A stretch of 64,000 bases of DNA from Dryobates pubescens. Lineage: Eukaryota; Chordata; Aves; Piciformes; Picidae. Each line of letters begins with the position of its first letter. The stretch's first letter is position 1. Both the position numbers and the translations under genes were made by a program. The notes under the pieces are model-generated. The model did no database searches and was not told the origin of the DNA. It saw only the letters and a list, made by a program, of their open reading frames with translations. This document shows positions 33,113 to 45,421 of this stretch, one piece after another. The DNA lies in the NCBI RefSeq assembly GCF_014839835.1, contig NC_071617.1, forward strand, positions 7,270,623-7,334,622. Reading direction: 5' to 3'.

Positions 33113-33713
33113 GTTCCACACAAATGATTTCCACTTCTGCAACGCTAGGCTAACACCTCCAGCCTGAGAGTGTTTAAACTGGAGAATGAGACCACAAAAG
33201 TCAAACCTATTCCAGTGCAATTCCTCATTCTTGTAGTGCTAAGCCTGAACATGAGAATTCAAAAGAATCACCAAGAGTCTTACTGTTTCAATTTCAGGAG
33301 AACATTTTTGTATTAAGACTGGAGAGTCATCCTGAAGCAGGCAGGAAGGGGAAAAAAAAATAATCCAATTAGTTCTCAAAAATTAATCTGGGGCTGCAAA
33401 ATTAAACATTACTGCCTCGGTCTGATGCTTGACACAAGCCACGTATCACAATCCTTTCATTTTTCACTACAGCAGTTTTGCTCCTTGCTAAAGAGCAGGT
33501 TATCTGTCGTCTTAATTAAGATTGGTAAGAGGCAGTGCCCCTTCCTGCCATGCATGCACAACCAATGGCCAGGAAGAGGATTGGGACCTGGAGCTTTGTG
33601 ACTGGCAGAGGCTGTGTCTTGCTTTCCTCTGGGCACTTGAGACAGCTCCTGCCTACCTTCCTTAGAGCCCCCAGCCCTGGTCTGCCCCCAGCCAAATTGC
33701 CACTTCCATCTTT
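33113..33713. other. No recognised feature
   Basis: Nothing recognised. Confidence 0.35.
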
Positions 33714-34246
33714 AGAATACATAGAATACATAGAATAAACCAGGTTGGAAGAGACCTTCAAGATCATCATGTCCAACCCATCAACCAATCCAACACCACC
33801 TAAACAACTAACCCATGGCACCAAGCACCCCATCAAGTCTCCTCCTGAAAACCTCCACCACCTCCCCAGGCAGCCCATTCCAATGTGCAATCACTCTCTC
33901 TGTATAGAACTTTTTCCTAACATCCAGCCTAAATCTCCCCTGGCGCAGCCTGAGACTGTGTCCTCTTGTTCTGGTGCTGGCTGCCTGCTAGAAGAGACCA
34001 ACATCCATCTGTCTACAACCTCCCTTCAGGTAGTTGTAGAGAGTAATAAGGTCACCCCTGAGTCTCCTCTTCTCCAGGCTAAGCAACCCCAGCTCCCTCA
34101 GCCTCACCTCGTAGGGCTTGTGTTCCAAACCCCTCACCAACTTTGTTGCCCTTCTCTGGACTCGTTCCAGCAAGTCAACCTCCTTCCTAAACTGAGGGGC
34201 CCAGAACTGGACACAGGACTCGAGGTGCGGCCTAAGCAGTGCAGGG
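33714..34246 (-). mobile_element. CR1 (minus) with AGAATACAT tail
   Basis: Three AGAATACAT-type 9-base units precede AAACCAGGTTGGAAGAGACC. The body reaches GACACAGGACTCGAGGTGCG. It belongs with the copies at 46388 and 49911. Confidence 0.93.
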
Positions 34247-35889
34247 GACTCAGGGTATCTCTAAGACAAAATAAAAGTGAAAGGTGTGAAGGAGAGGACC
34301 ACTGTTTTTCCTAGGTTGTGCACTAAGTGGCCAGAGTTGCATCCCCTGAGCCCACAGCACAAGCACACAGGTGACAGAGGAGGAGAGGAGTCCAAACAGG
34401 TATCATGCCCCAGCTGTCTCTCAGTGAGGCACAGTCCCCAAGGCAGCTGGTTCCCTTCTTCCTGCGGCATGGCAACCTGCTCTATGCCAATGGCTCCACT
34501 CAAACCTGTACCAGAAAGCCCCAGAAGGGCAGAGCTGCCTGGACTGAGTGCATGCTACCCTATCCCCTACCCTAATCCAACCAGCATGGCACATTACAGC
34601 ACAGCAGAGGACAGCAAGGGCTGAGCACTATCCCTCACTGGGGTTGAATAGAACATGAGTCAGCCCATGCGAAATCTTCAGCCACAGCATCTCGACCAGC
34701 AGGACACCACTTAATGTAGAAAGGACATGCCACAGGGTTGCTCACCCTTGTTGGATATCTTCTGAAAGAGAATTATTTCAAGAGGACAAAGTTTTGAGAA
34801 GTTCTGAAGCATGGTGAGCTCTCTTCTCTTCATTTTAGAGGTTTGTATATCATATTGCACACCCATAAAACTTTGGGAACTGCATCCAAAGTCACACAAG
34901 TCAGTGGCAGACCTGGTAGGATCTTCACCTGTGTAAAATCTGGAGCTACTTTTCTAGGCTGCTTGAAAACTTGTCTTAGAGTTTTCCTTTCAGAGTTGTA
35001 AGAAACAGTGATGTCTGAATGCTGATTGTTAGAAATGAGAGATCTTGTCTTGATTCCATTTCTGCTTCCTCCTCCTTCCACACTTTCCCACCTTATCCTC
35101 TTGGACTATTACCTTGGATCCAGCAGGTTAGTTTGACTTCAACATCAGCACATGGGTTAGCATGTGCATCCCCCAATCAGTTAACCAACAGCCACAGCAA
35201 ACGTGAGCAGCAGGATGGGAAACACCAGCAGAGAGACAGAGTATACCCAGGGTGAGGGCTGATTTCCCTTCCTGATTTGCTCCCTCATTGTATTCCTCAG
35301 CAATTCTGTCTCTCTGCAAGAGCACTCTGCACTTTGTGGCAATCTGAGATCAAAACTTCTGTCACTGGAATGGCAGGGAAAAGGTGAGCCAGCTGCAGCA
35401 GTGACAGGTGAGGTGCATTATGCTTTCACATAGATATGTGCACCATCAGGGGCACAGGACTACCACCAGCAGCATGACAACCAAGGACTGCTCTCAGCTG
35501 AGCTACAAGGCATACTTTTCTCCTTAGAAGCCTCAGCTCCTTAGCAGGCCAGCAGCTGGAGGCAGAGTTAACTTTGCACCCCCATACAGACCCCCAGTGC
35601 AGGAGGCAGGGGTGGGCTGCTTGGCCCCAGCCCTCATATTAGGCTGTCACAGAGCAGACACGCTCTGCTTTGCCACCCCCACAGCACCTGTCAGGGATGC
35701 TCTGCTCACCTTGAACACTGACATAGCTCAAGTCTGGGTTTAATTCACAGCTGTCAGGTGTTGTCTTCCTCTGTATAAGAGTGTGACTGCAGAGTGGAAA
35801 AGAGGCATGGAAGTGAACCTCCTGCCAAAGCTTGTTTCTTAGTCACCCAGTTACCATGAGGCTGAAGACCGTGAAGAGATCTGTCCAGC
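34247..35889. other. No recognised feature
   Basis: About 1.6 kb; nothing recognised. Confidence 0.35.
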
Positions 35890-36452
35890 AGATTGAGGGA
35901 GGTTTTCCTCCCCCTCCACTCTGCCCTGGTGAGACCACACCTGGAATATTGCATCCAGTTCTGGGCTCCCCAGTTCAGGAAGGACAGGGATCTACTCAAG
36001 AGAGTCCAGCAGAGAGCTACCAGGATGATTAAAGGACTGGAGCCCTATGAGGAGGGGCTGAGAGCCCTGGGGCTTTTTAGTCTGGAGAAGAGAAGACTGA
36101 GAGAGGATTTAATAAATGTTTATAAATATCTGAGGGCTGAGTGTCAAGAGGGAGGGGACAGACTCTTCTCTGTTGCACCCTATGGTAGGACAAGGGGTAA
36201 ATGGATATAAGCTACAGCATAGAAGGTTCCACCTCAACATGAGGAGGAACTTCTTCACTGTGAGGGTCACAGAGCACTGAAACAGGCTGCCCAGAGAGGT
36301 TGTGGAGTCTCCTTCTCTGGAGGCTTTCAAGACCTACCTGGATGTGTTCCTGTGTGACCTGTGCTAGATTCTATGGTCCTGCTTTGGCAGGGGAGGTTGG
36401 ACTTGATGATCTTCAGAGGTTCCTTCCAAACCCTAGCATGCTGTGATCCTGT
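35890..36452 (+). mobile_element. CR1 3' part, older subfamily
   Basis: ATTGAGGGAGGTTTTCCTCC to CATGCTGTGATCCTGTGAAA; the ORF2 remnant reads [20 protein letters not shown]. It is close in type to 6105-6885. Confidence 0.92.
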
Positions 36453-36892
36453 GAAACTGGATAGAGGGTTATGCATCCTGCTATTTCATGTGATGTGCTA
36501 TATGCTGGAGAAAGAACACTTTTACCTGTACCAAATCTGACTTTGTTTGCCCACTCACAACTGACATCTTGTATTTTTAATAGCATCTCTGAATAGCTTG
36601 TTTTGAAGAGGCAACCACCAAATGACTCCACCAGGCACACCCTGCTGGGTTCAGAAGCACAGCTGCCAGCCCCAAGAGCACGTCTGTGTCATGGATGTCA
36701 CTGCCCTGGGCCTGGGCAGGCAGCAGGAAGGCAAATCTGCACACCCAGAACCCACAGCTGTAAGCTTCCATTTCTTAGGATGGCCATGAGACAGTCACCT
36801 TCAGAAACACTCCTAAACACCCAGCTGGCCACACTGTTCAAACAAGTGCCTGTGTCAGAGCTACAGTATCCCAAAGGGAGTCTGGGATGTGG
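36453..36892. other. No recognised feature
   Basis: Nothing recognised. Confidence 0.35.
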
Positions 36893-36955
36893 TAACAGGT
36901 TGGACTTAATGATCTTTGAGGTCTCTTCCAACTTGGTGATACTGTGATACTGTGA
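36893..36955 (+). mobile_element. CR1 terminal scrap, about 63 bp
   Basis: GTTGGACTTAATGATCTTTG, CTTCCAACTTGG and GATACTGTGATACTGTGA show a CR1 end with an ATACTGTG terminus, like the chimera at 24336. Confidence 0.8.
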
Positions 36956-37195
36956 AAGGAATGCTACTGTTTATCATGTTAACTACTAGGTTCTGTTTAT
37001 TAGGAAGGTTCATTCCACAAGCGAGTTTGGAACGTCATTTGTTAGACATAATTTGCCAAAACACTGTCAAAAGTTAATATGCCCAAGCCCAAACATCAAG
37101 CAAATCCCATTTAAAATGTTAATTGAAGCTAGGAGGGAAAAACAAAACAAAACAAAACAACCCAGTAATTTTTAAGGGCATGTCTAGCTAAGCAG

Positions 37196-37750
37196 AAGGA
37201 TAGGATAGGGTGGAGTAGAGTAGAGTAGAGTAGAGTAGAATTGAATTGAATTGAATTGAATTGAATTGAATTGAATTGAATTGAATTGAACTGAATTGAA
37301 TTGAACTGAATTGAATTGAATTGAATTAACCAGGTTGGAAAACAGCTTCAAGATCATCAAGTCCAACCTATCACCCAACACCATCTAATCAACTAAACCA
37401 TGGCACCAAGCACCCTATCAAGTCTCTTCCTAAACACCTCCAGTGATGGTGACTCCACCACCTCCCTGGGCAGACCATTCCAATGGCCAATCACTCTTTC
37501 TGTGAAGAACTTCTTCCTAACATCCAGCCTAAACCTCCCCTGGTTCAGCTTGAGATTGTGTTCTCTTATTCTGGTGCCAGGTGCCTGGGAGAAGAGACCA
37601 GCCCCCACCTGGCTACAACCTCCCTTCAGGGAGTTGTAGAGAGCAATAAGGTCACCCCTGAGTCTCCTCTTCTCCAGGCTAAGCAAACCCAGCTCCCTCA
37701 GCCTCTCCTCATAGGGCCTGTGCTCCAAACCCCTCCCCAGCTTTGTTGCC
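37196..37750 (-). mobile_element. CR1 (minus) with TTGAA tail
   Basis: The tail (37196-37327) changes from GGATA and AGAGT units to about 18 TTGAA units. The ORF2 end is open (37393-37728, minus; ends [10 protein letters not shown]), so the copy is young. Confidence 0.94.
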
Positions 37751-37769
37751 TCACCATCTTGGTTGTTGT

Positions 37770-38234
37770 TGTAGTTTGAGCTGGGTGCCCCCCTGGTGCA
37801 TTCACTTCCTGTGTCCAGAAGTCCAGCCCAGAGGGATGGACACAGGAAATTGTGTATTCCCTACCATAATTCTTTGCACCACTATAAGATCCAGTGCGGA
37901 GTCTGGCACTTCCTCTTTCCTTCCCTCTCCGAGACTTGGTAACTGGGGGAGAGATCTCCCGGCCATGGGCCTGATTGGGCCCAAGGCCACAGGGGGATGG
38001 GCAGTCTCAGGCCTGGCCAGCTGAGACTAGCCCAGCAGAGGGAGGGGGAAGAAGGAGCCCTGGGGGTTTTGCATGCACCCTCAGGTGGGGATGGGATCTT
38101 TCTTTGTCACTGCGCTTTGGGTTTTCTGTAACATTCACAGCTTTCTATTTAAACTTTCATCACTTTTGCAATCCGTTTGCCTGAGTCGTTATTTCTGCCT
38201 GTGGTGGGGAGGGGATCTGCCCCAACCCATTACA
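37770..38234. mobile_element. LTR fossil, family B copy 1
   Basis: It runs from TG (TGTAGTTTGAGCTGGG) to CA (CCAACCCATTACA), about 465 bp, with a TATTTAAACTTTCATCAC box in the downstream half. It resembles 43633-44192. It appears solo; no clear target duplication is seen at its edges. The retroviral class is not resolved. Confidence 0.6.
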
Positions 38235-38621
38235 TTTTGGAGATCAGAAACCAGACCCCCCACAGAGGGGGAAATGTCTATGGATCTGTCACGGTTGTCC
38301 AGGATACTCCCTGGGTGCTCCAGGGATGAATATTCCTATAGACCTTCACTTAGCTTGATGAGCTGCCTCCTTGCAGTTACTTTACACTGAACGCTTTCCA
38401 ATGGCAGATTTCTGGCTTTAAACCAGCTCAGTACACATGTTATTTTCACTGCTCATCAGGCATGTTAGACACACAGTTCTTCCCATTAGCCTTTTCATTT
38501 TTCCTGCTAACACACAGTGCCATGATCTTCTTAACCCATCTGTCATTTTATCTGAGGTGATTGACAATGGAGCATTTTGAGAAGCCATATTAATTAAAGA
38601 GCAAAATTCAAAAGCTTCACA
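38235..38621. other. No recognised feature
   Basis: Nothing recognised. Confidence 0.35.
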
Positions 38622-38704
38622 AAATCACAGAATGTTAAGGGCTGGAAGGGACCTCAAAAAATCATCTAGTCCAAACCCCCCTGCCAGAGCAGGATCACCT
38701 AGCA
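38622..38704 (-). mobile_element. CR1 3' terminus (minus)
   Basis: AAATCACAGAATGTTAAGGG and CCCCTGCCAGAGCAGGATCA; about 83 bases. Confidence 0.88.
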
Positions 38705-38740
38705 GGGGGGGTTGGACTAGCACCAAGACCTCTCACAGGC

Positions 38741-39283
38741 TGGAATGGAATGGAATGGAATGGAATGGAATGGAATGGAATGGAATGGAATGGAATAGAA
38801 TAGAATAGAATAGAATAGAATAGAATAGAATAGAATAGAATAGAATAGAATAGAATAGAATTAATCAGGTTGGAAAACACCTTTGAGATCATCAAGTCCA
38901 ACCAATCACCCAACACCATCTAATCAACTAAACCATGGCACCAAGCACCCCATCGAGTCTCTTCACCAGTGATGGTGACTCCACCACCTCCCTGGGCAGC
39001 ACATTCCAATGGCCAATCTCTCTTTCTATGAAGAATTTCTTCCTAACATCCAGCCTAACCCTCCCCTGGTTCAGCTTGAGACTGTGTCCTCTTGTTCTGG
39101 TGCTGGTTGCCTGAGAGAAGAGACCAACCCCCACCTGGCTACGACCTCCCTTCAGGAAGTTGTAGACAGCAATAAGGTCTCCCCTGAGCCTCCTCTTCTC
39201 CAGGCTAAGCAACCCCAAGCTCCCTCAGCCTCTCCTCATAGGGATGTGCTCCAAATCCCTCACCAGCTTTGTTGCCCTTAAAG
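38741..39283 (-). mobile_element. CR1 (minus) with two-phase GGAAT/AGAAT tail
   Basis: About 11 GGAAT units, distal to the element, are followed by about 13 AGAAT units next to the body. The ORF2 end is open from 38928 (minus; ends [12 protein letters not shown]). The body ends near CTTTGTTGCCC. Confidence 0.94.
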
Positions 39284-39885
39284 AGGTCTGCCTCTAAAGC
39301 AGCTCTGCCACTCATTTTTCTAAATCCTGCCAGTTTAATGGCTGAATTATGCTGTACCTGAAGCTCATTTTCTTGATAGAACAGGAAATGTAGTACTTGG
39401 CTTTCTGGAGTGTGGAAATGTCAATGAGCCAAAGCTTTTTGGAGCATTTTGTCTTCTAAAGACAAAAACTAAAGTTCTGCTTAAAGAGAGAGAGTAGAGC
39501 TGAGTTGCTCTATGCCAGCAGATGCAGATGAATTGATATTCACAAATGGTCAGTGCTGCATCACATGCCCAGCCTGCAAGGCTGAGAATGGGAGCACAAG
39601 AGGGATGTCAGGGAGTGTCTGGAATAGGACAGGATAAGATCTGGCTGCATATGAAGATGCAGCAACTTAGAAAAGTACGTGGATGTGTGCTGGATTTGTC
39701 TGTTCCCACTATACAACTCTGCCTTTGCAGTCAGGGCTTGTGATTCATTTCATCCAGGGATGACACAGGCCTCTCAGCTCTCAGCACATTCTAGGGTACC
39801 TCAGGTATCCCCAGATGTCTACCTGTGGCCAAATGAATTAATGCCTAGATTCAGACTGGCTTGGAGTCCTGCCTCATCTGTAGGT
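39284..39885. other. No recognised feature
   Basis: Nothing recognised. Confidence 0.35.
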
Positions 39886-40391
39886 GACTGCAGGTACACA
39901 CCTGAATGCTGAGGCATGGTCATCCAAGAATGACTGCAGGTACACACCTGAATGCTGAGGCATGGTCATCCAAGAATGACTGCAGGTACACACCTGAATG
40001 CTGAGGCATGGTCATCCAAGAGTGACTGCATGTACACACCTGAATGCTGAGGCATGGTCATCCAAGAATGACTGCAGGTACACACCTGAATGCTGAGGCA
40101 TGGTCATCCAAGAATGACTGCAGGTACACACCTGAATGCTGAGGCATGGTCATCCAAGAGTGACTGCATGTACACACCTGAATGCTGAGGCATGGTCATC
40201 CAAGAATGACTGCAGGTACACACCTGAATGCTGAGGCATGGTCATCCAAGAATGACTGCAGGTACACACCTGAATGCTGAGGCATGGTCATCCAAGAATG
40301 ACTGCAGGTACACACCTGAATGCTGAGGCATGGTCATCCAAGAATGACTGCAGGTACACACCTGAATGCTGAGGCATGGTCATCCAAGAAT
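39886..40391. repeat. Tandem array, 11 x 46 bp
   Basis: Units begin GACTGCAGGTACACACCTGA. Copies 4 (40024) and 7 (40162) share two substitutions (preceding AGAG for AGAA, and GCATG for GCAGG), which shows that a block of three units was copied. The units are otherwise almost identical. Confidence 0.97.
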
Positions 40392-40539
40392 GAGTTTTCT
40401 GGTTTGCCATTTTTTAAGTAGTCTTTAAAAATACACAGTGTCAGTGAGCAGCACATTGTCCAGCAAAAGACAGCTTTCTTCTTTTTCCCACTGAACACTT
40501 TGATCCTCTTCTGAATCATGTAGAAGTATTTTCTTCTTC

Positions 40540-41028
40540 ACAGAATCACAGAATGTTAGGGGCTGGAAGGGACCTTGAAAGATCATCCAGTCCAATCCTC
40601 CTGCCAGAGCAGGGTCACCTAGACCAGATCACACAGGAGTGCACCCAGGTGGGTCTTGAATATCTCCAGAGAGGGAGACTCCACAACCCCCCTGGGCAGC
40701 CTGTTCCAGGGCTCTGTCACCCTCACAGTGAATAATTTTTTTCCTCCTGTTTCCATGGGACTTCCTATGCCTCAGCTTCCACCCATTGCCCCTTGTCCTG
40801 TCACTGGGCATCACCCAGCAGAGCCTGGCTCCATCCTCTTGGCACTCACCCTTTACATGTTTATAAACGTTAATGAGGTCACCTCTCAGTCTCCTCCTCT
40901 CCAAGCTGAAGAGCCCCAGCTCCCTCAGTCTCTCCTCATAAGCAAGATGTTCCACTCCCTCCATCATTTTTGGTGCTCTGTGCTGGACTCTCTCAAGCAG
41001 TTCTCTGAGGTCCTGGTCTTGACATGTT
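40540..41028 (-). mobile_element. CR1 (minus), about 490 bp
   Basis: AATCACAGAATGTTAGGGGC, then CCACCCATTGCCCCTTGTCC and CTTTACATGTTTATAAACGT, up to the AGGTCCTGGTCTTGAC region. It is the GTTAGGGGCTGG subfamily, close to 52930. Confidence 0.92.
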
Positions 41029-42621
41029 GGCCTCCTTCATCCACTCAAGAAGGGAGAGAAAAGCAGCAGGAGATCCTTTCATACACTAGGTACATGAGGT
41101 CATGCCACAATGCTCTCTGTCCTCTGTACTGCAGCTATCCCAGGACTGTCTTAGGAACTGCAGCCCCAGCATCGACAGCAGCAAGAGCCATTCTTTCACA
41201 CATCAAAAGTACAATCTATTGACAGCAGCTCTTGCCATGAGTCATAGACCTACTGTGTCTTGACCATTATGGACATATCAAGAGCATTCTCTCAGAACTA
41301 CCCTAATATCTCTGATGTGGGAGAGTGCTCAGCCACTAATCTGAGGATGTGGATCTTCATGGTCCTGGGCCCAGAGCAGCCACCAGCTTTGTAATGGCAG
41401 ATCACCAGTGTCCAGCCTGGAGTCCCTGTACAGATACAGTTAATTGCTGTCTTCTGAAAGCTTGTCACATCAGTTTCCTATCACCTCTGCCCCGTGTTAG
41501 AAGCTAATCACCAGCAAGCTCATGGTGGCCATCCTTATAGTGGAAGCATACAAGTCATCTGTAGCCTTCACAGCTTGTTTCCCCCCTGTCCCATCCCAGG
41601 CCTTGCCATTCCCTCTCTTTTGGAGACATTGACTGGACACCTAGCAACCCTCAAAGGGAAGTAATGGTTATTGCCAGCATGGGAGGAACACTGAGGCCCC
41701 AACACCCACTGCCACTACTGACACATCATTTGCAAATACAGTGCTGGTGTGCTCTGGAGCCTTGGTTTTTCTCTAAGACATGTACCTATAGTGACACCTA
41801 GGGTGTAATGCTGACAGACACTTGCTGATTTTACCACCATTCTGCCATCCCAGCTATCACAGGGGTCACTGGGAAACCAATTGTCATTTCCTACCTGATG
41901 CTGTCAAGCACGGATTTTGGTGGCTGAAGGCCAGCTGGTGCCAGCTACAAAACCAGCCAGAGCCAAGGAGGCTGCCTAGATCACACTGACCAAACTGTGC
42001 TTTTCACACACTGTGGGGAAATGATGGCAAGCAGACACTGAGTGAGTGGAAGCAGACTGGACACTGAGAAGGGCCCTTGGCCAGCCAGCTGACCACCTTG
42101 GGTGCACACAGCTCCTATAAGGGATATATCATGCCACCTGACAGAAGCCTTAGCAAGAGAGGGAAAGCCAGGAGAGGAAGCACAAGGAGCACATGGGGAA
42201 GGGGCACCATGCACAGAGCAGTGTGTAATGGTTTAGTGCTAAACCACCTGCTCCCTCAACACAGCAGTGAGGGGAAGAGTAACACACACAATTCAGGGCT
42301 GAGAGAGAGAGAGAAGAGTTTGCTATAACATGAGATATCATCATAAGCACAATGTGTAATTACCTTAGCCAACAATCTAATTAATCTCATAATAGAATGC
42401 ATGATTACCTTAGCTCAGCCTATTTGCAGAAGAAGCCCAGTGAAATACACAGGGGGGAAAAAACAGCATAAAACACAAAACCAAACTCAGCAGCTACCTG
42501 ACTCCCACTCTTTCCACTGCTATGCCTGCAGGAAAGAGACCACATCCAAGAACTTTGGAACCCAAAAGCAGCAACTGGAACAGGAAGTCTCCCATGCTGC
42601 AATTTGAACTCCAAGCCCCTT
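41029..42621. other. No confidently recognised feature
   Basis: About 1.6 kb. There is a GA run at 42299-42316. The stretch 42226-42600 has an LTR-like feel but no defined ends, so it is not called. Confidence 0.3.
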
Positions 42622-43084
42622 CTAGAGAAGGGCCACAAGGATGATCAGAGGGCTGGAGTACCTCTCCTATGAGGACAGACTGAGGCAGTTGGGGTTGTTC
42701 AGCCTGGAGAAGAGAAGGCTCTGAGGAGACCTTATTGTGGCCTTCCAGTATCTGAAGGAGGTTACAAGAAAGCCAGGAAGGGACTTTTTAGGGAGTCAAG
42801 TAGTGATAGGAGTAGGGGGAATGGAACAAAAATAGGAATGGGTAGATTCAGATTGAATGTTAGGAAGAAGTTCTATCCCATGAGGGTGGTGAGACACTGG
42901 CACAGGCTGCCCAGGAAGGTGGCAGAAGCCTCATCCCTGGAGGTTTTTAAGGCCAGGCTGGATGTGGCTCTGCGCAACTTGATCTAGTGTGAGGTGTCCC
43001 TGCCCATGGCAGTGGGGGTTGGAACTGGACAATCCTTGAGGTCCTTTCCAACACTAACAATTCCATGATTCTATGATTCTATAA
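42622..43084 (+). mobile_element. CR1 3' part
   Basis: AGAGAAGGGCCACAAGGATG to ACAATTCCATGATTCTATGA; the terminus has two 8-base-type repeats (ATTCTATG). Confidence 0.92.
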
Positions 43085-43632
43085 TACTTTGCTCCATTCA
43101 GCACTTCCAATTTTTTGAAGCTGGCATGACTGCAGCATGGTATGGATAACAGCAGCAGGTTCAACTCAATCCATGACAACAGTGTCAGGAAGTTACTCCA
43201 ATTCACATGGGTCTGTCTTACACCACTCAGGTCCTACCTAAATCAAGAATAAGCTACACTTAAAAAATAACCTATGCCCCCCCCCCCCAGTTCTTCAGAA
43301 AGTGTAATTCTGGGTGACCCAGCCTGTAGTATTAGATGCAGCAGGTCTTGAACTCAGACCCTTCAAGATAGGCTTCCTAAAGAGATTTCCCAATCCTTCA
43401 CTTCATTTAAGGAAATTAGCCCCAGTCAAACATGAAGTGTCAAATTCCTGGCTGCTAGGCTTACTATTTGTGCTCATAGAGGTCTAACAGTCTACCAAGC
43501 ACATTGCTCTGGTGTTGATGCCAACAGACTTGTCCATAGCAGATAATCCATCTCAGACAGACACAGATTGTAAGGCTGGAAGGGGCTCATCCATTGTCTA
43601 GCCTCAAGCCTCAAGCCAGGGTCACCTACAGC
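43085..43632. other. Mostly unrecognised; possible old CR1 scrap
   Basis: There is a run of 12 C at 43277-43288. The stretch 43560-43630 (TGTAAGGCTGGAAGGGG, GCCAGGGTCACC) resembles a decayed minus-strand CR1 terminus. Confidence 0.35.
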
Positions 43633-44192
43633 AGTTTAGGCTGGGTGCCTCCTGTTACTGCCCCACAAGTTACACCTCCAGTGTCCTGAGTGTCCAACCC
43701 AGTAGCTGGACACAGGGAAGAGCTGATTTCTGCCCATCAATCCTGCTCCCTACAAATCCATCTGCAAAGTCATTCTCTGCCTCTCCCTTCCCTCTCTGCT
43801 CCCGTGGGAGATGCTCCCTATCAGGTAATGATGGGGGAGTATCTCAAGGCCTCTCAAGCCTGTCTAGGCCTAATGCCAGGAGAAGGGGGGGTGGGAGTCT
43901 CAGAACTGAACAGCCTGAGACTTGCCTAGCAGTGAGGGGGGGAAGAAAGAGCCCTGGGGTTTTTGGGTAGACCCTCAGGTAGGGAGAAGGGAAATACTGG
44001 GAGGCTTTTGGGTGTGGTGTAAGGGACTCTGTATGCTTTGGGATATCTTGCCACTATGCTTTATAGTTTTCTGTATAACACCAATTACTTTTCCATTTAA
44101 ACTTTCCATCACTTTGCAACCCATCTGTGTGAGTGTCATTCTTTTGTCCTCCTCGGGGCAACAGAGGATCTGGCCAACCTCAAACCAGGACA
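43633..44192. mobile_element. LTR fossil, family B copy 2
   Basis: It shares with 37770-38234 the GGCTGGGTGCC start region, the GAGCCCTGGGGTTTT segment and the CCATTTAAACTTTCCATCAC box, and ends TCAAACCAGGACA. Older and more diverged than copy 1; no internal region seen. Confidence 0.55.
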
Positions 44193-44249
44193 CATGTCAC
44201 TTCTGACAAATGCTTGTGTCATTTGTTCCTGACCCCCCCCACTGGCAGA

Positions 44250-44385
44250 GTTGCCTAATCTTCCTCAGGCAGCCTGTTTCCCTGCTTCATTTCCTTTAAC
44301 AACAGGAAGATTTATTCACTATCTAACCTGAATCTCCCATGCTGCAACTGCAACATGTTGCTTTTCATCCTGTCTACCACAGACA
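44250..44385 (-). mobile_element. Old CR1 fragment (minus)
   Basis: GGCAGCCTGTTTCCCTGC, CTATCTAACCTGAATCTCCC and CTTTTCATCCTGTCTACCAC are decayed versions of the CR1 ORF2 end. Confidence 0.5.
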
Positions 44386-45129
44386 AGGAGAAAATAAACA
44401 AGTAAGTGCACTATTCTTTGCAGCAGCCTCTGAACAGTTACCACCTGACAAATCTTCCTTCCTACTCTGCCTGTGTCTTGCCCACAGATTGCAGCTAGTC
44501 AAACATTGTGGCTGGAAAAGTTTCCCTCCAAATGCAGTGTGTTTGCAAGGCTTCCAGTCTGAAGGCTGCTCCTTTGCTGCAATTGCTTCACAGACCCCCT
44601 GAGACCTCTTCTGCACAGAAAGCAGCTAATACTTAGACTCTGGCATCAGCATCTGCTGAGAGTGCTTGCTGACAGCAAATTTCAAATTTGCTCAATGTAT
44701 TAACATTTGCTGAGTAAACTTCAGCTGCACAAAAAGGTGTGGGAAGTGAGCCAAGAAGTCTGGCTGTAGACAGACATTTGGTGTTCAGCACAGGAAACCA
44801 CACACTGCGAGAGATGTTTAATGCCAGTCTTCACCATCACCTCCTACCTGCACCCTTGGCAAGGTTCTGCCTCCTGAGCCCCTCAGTGCTCTGTGTCTCC
44901 TGACCCATCAGCCTCTTCCTTGAGGCAGAACCAACCACCTATTTTTCATCAGTGTCCTCCTCTCTGCCTGGGGCCCCAGCAATGCCACTGCAGAGCCCAA
45001 ACTAGCAAGCTGAGCACAGCTCAAGAGAGTGGATACTGCTCTACTGTCGTGGTGTGCAATGGTGGCAGCACTTTCAGGTTCATCTCACCAGCTAGTGACT
45101 GGTGCTGTAGGAAGCACTCTGGTGGGATG
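44386..45129. other. No recognised feature
   Basis: Nothing recognised. Confidence 0.35.
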
Positions 45130-45421
45130 CTGGTAAGAGACTTTTTAGGGTGTCAGGTAATGACAGAAATAAGGGAAATAGAACAAAACTAGAAATGGGT
45201 AGATTCAGATTGGATGTTAGGAAGAAGTTCTTCCCCATGAGGGTGGTGAGACACTGGAACAGGTTGCCCAGGGATGTGGTAGAAGCCTCATCCCTGGAGG
45301 TTTTAAGGCCAGGCTGCATATGGCTCTGAGCAACCTGATCTAGTGTGAGGTGAGCCCATGGCAGTGGGGTTGGAACTGGATGATCCTTGAGGTCCCTTCC
45401 AACCTTGGCAATTCTATGCTT
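45130..45421 (+). mobile_element. CR1 3' end
   Basis: GAAATGGGTAGATTCAGATT and GGATGATCCTTGAGGTCCCT place it with the copy at 42622; the terminus is CAATTCTATGC. Confidence 0.9.

Noticed and set aside
38741-38796. Human satellite III contamination (GGAAT array)
   Set aside because: The array is continuous with an AGAAT tail and CR1 body, and similar arrays recur at other CR1 ends.
39886-40391. CRISPR-like array
   Set aside because: Units are directly adjacent with no unique spacers, and the genome is a bird's.
42226-42600. Another LTR fossil
   Set aside because: No matching copy in the window and no defined ends; left as unrecognised.
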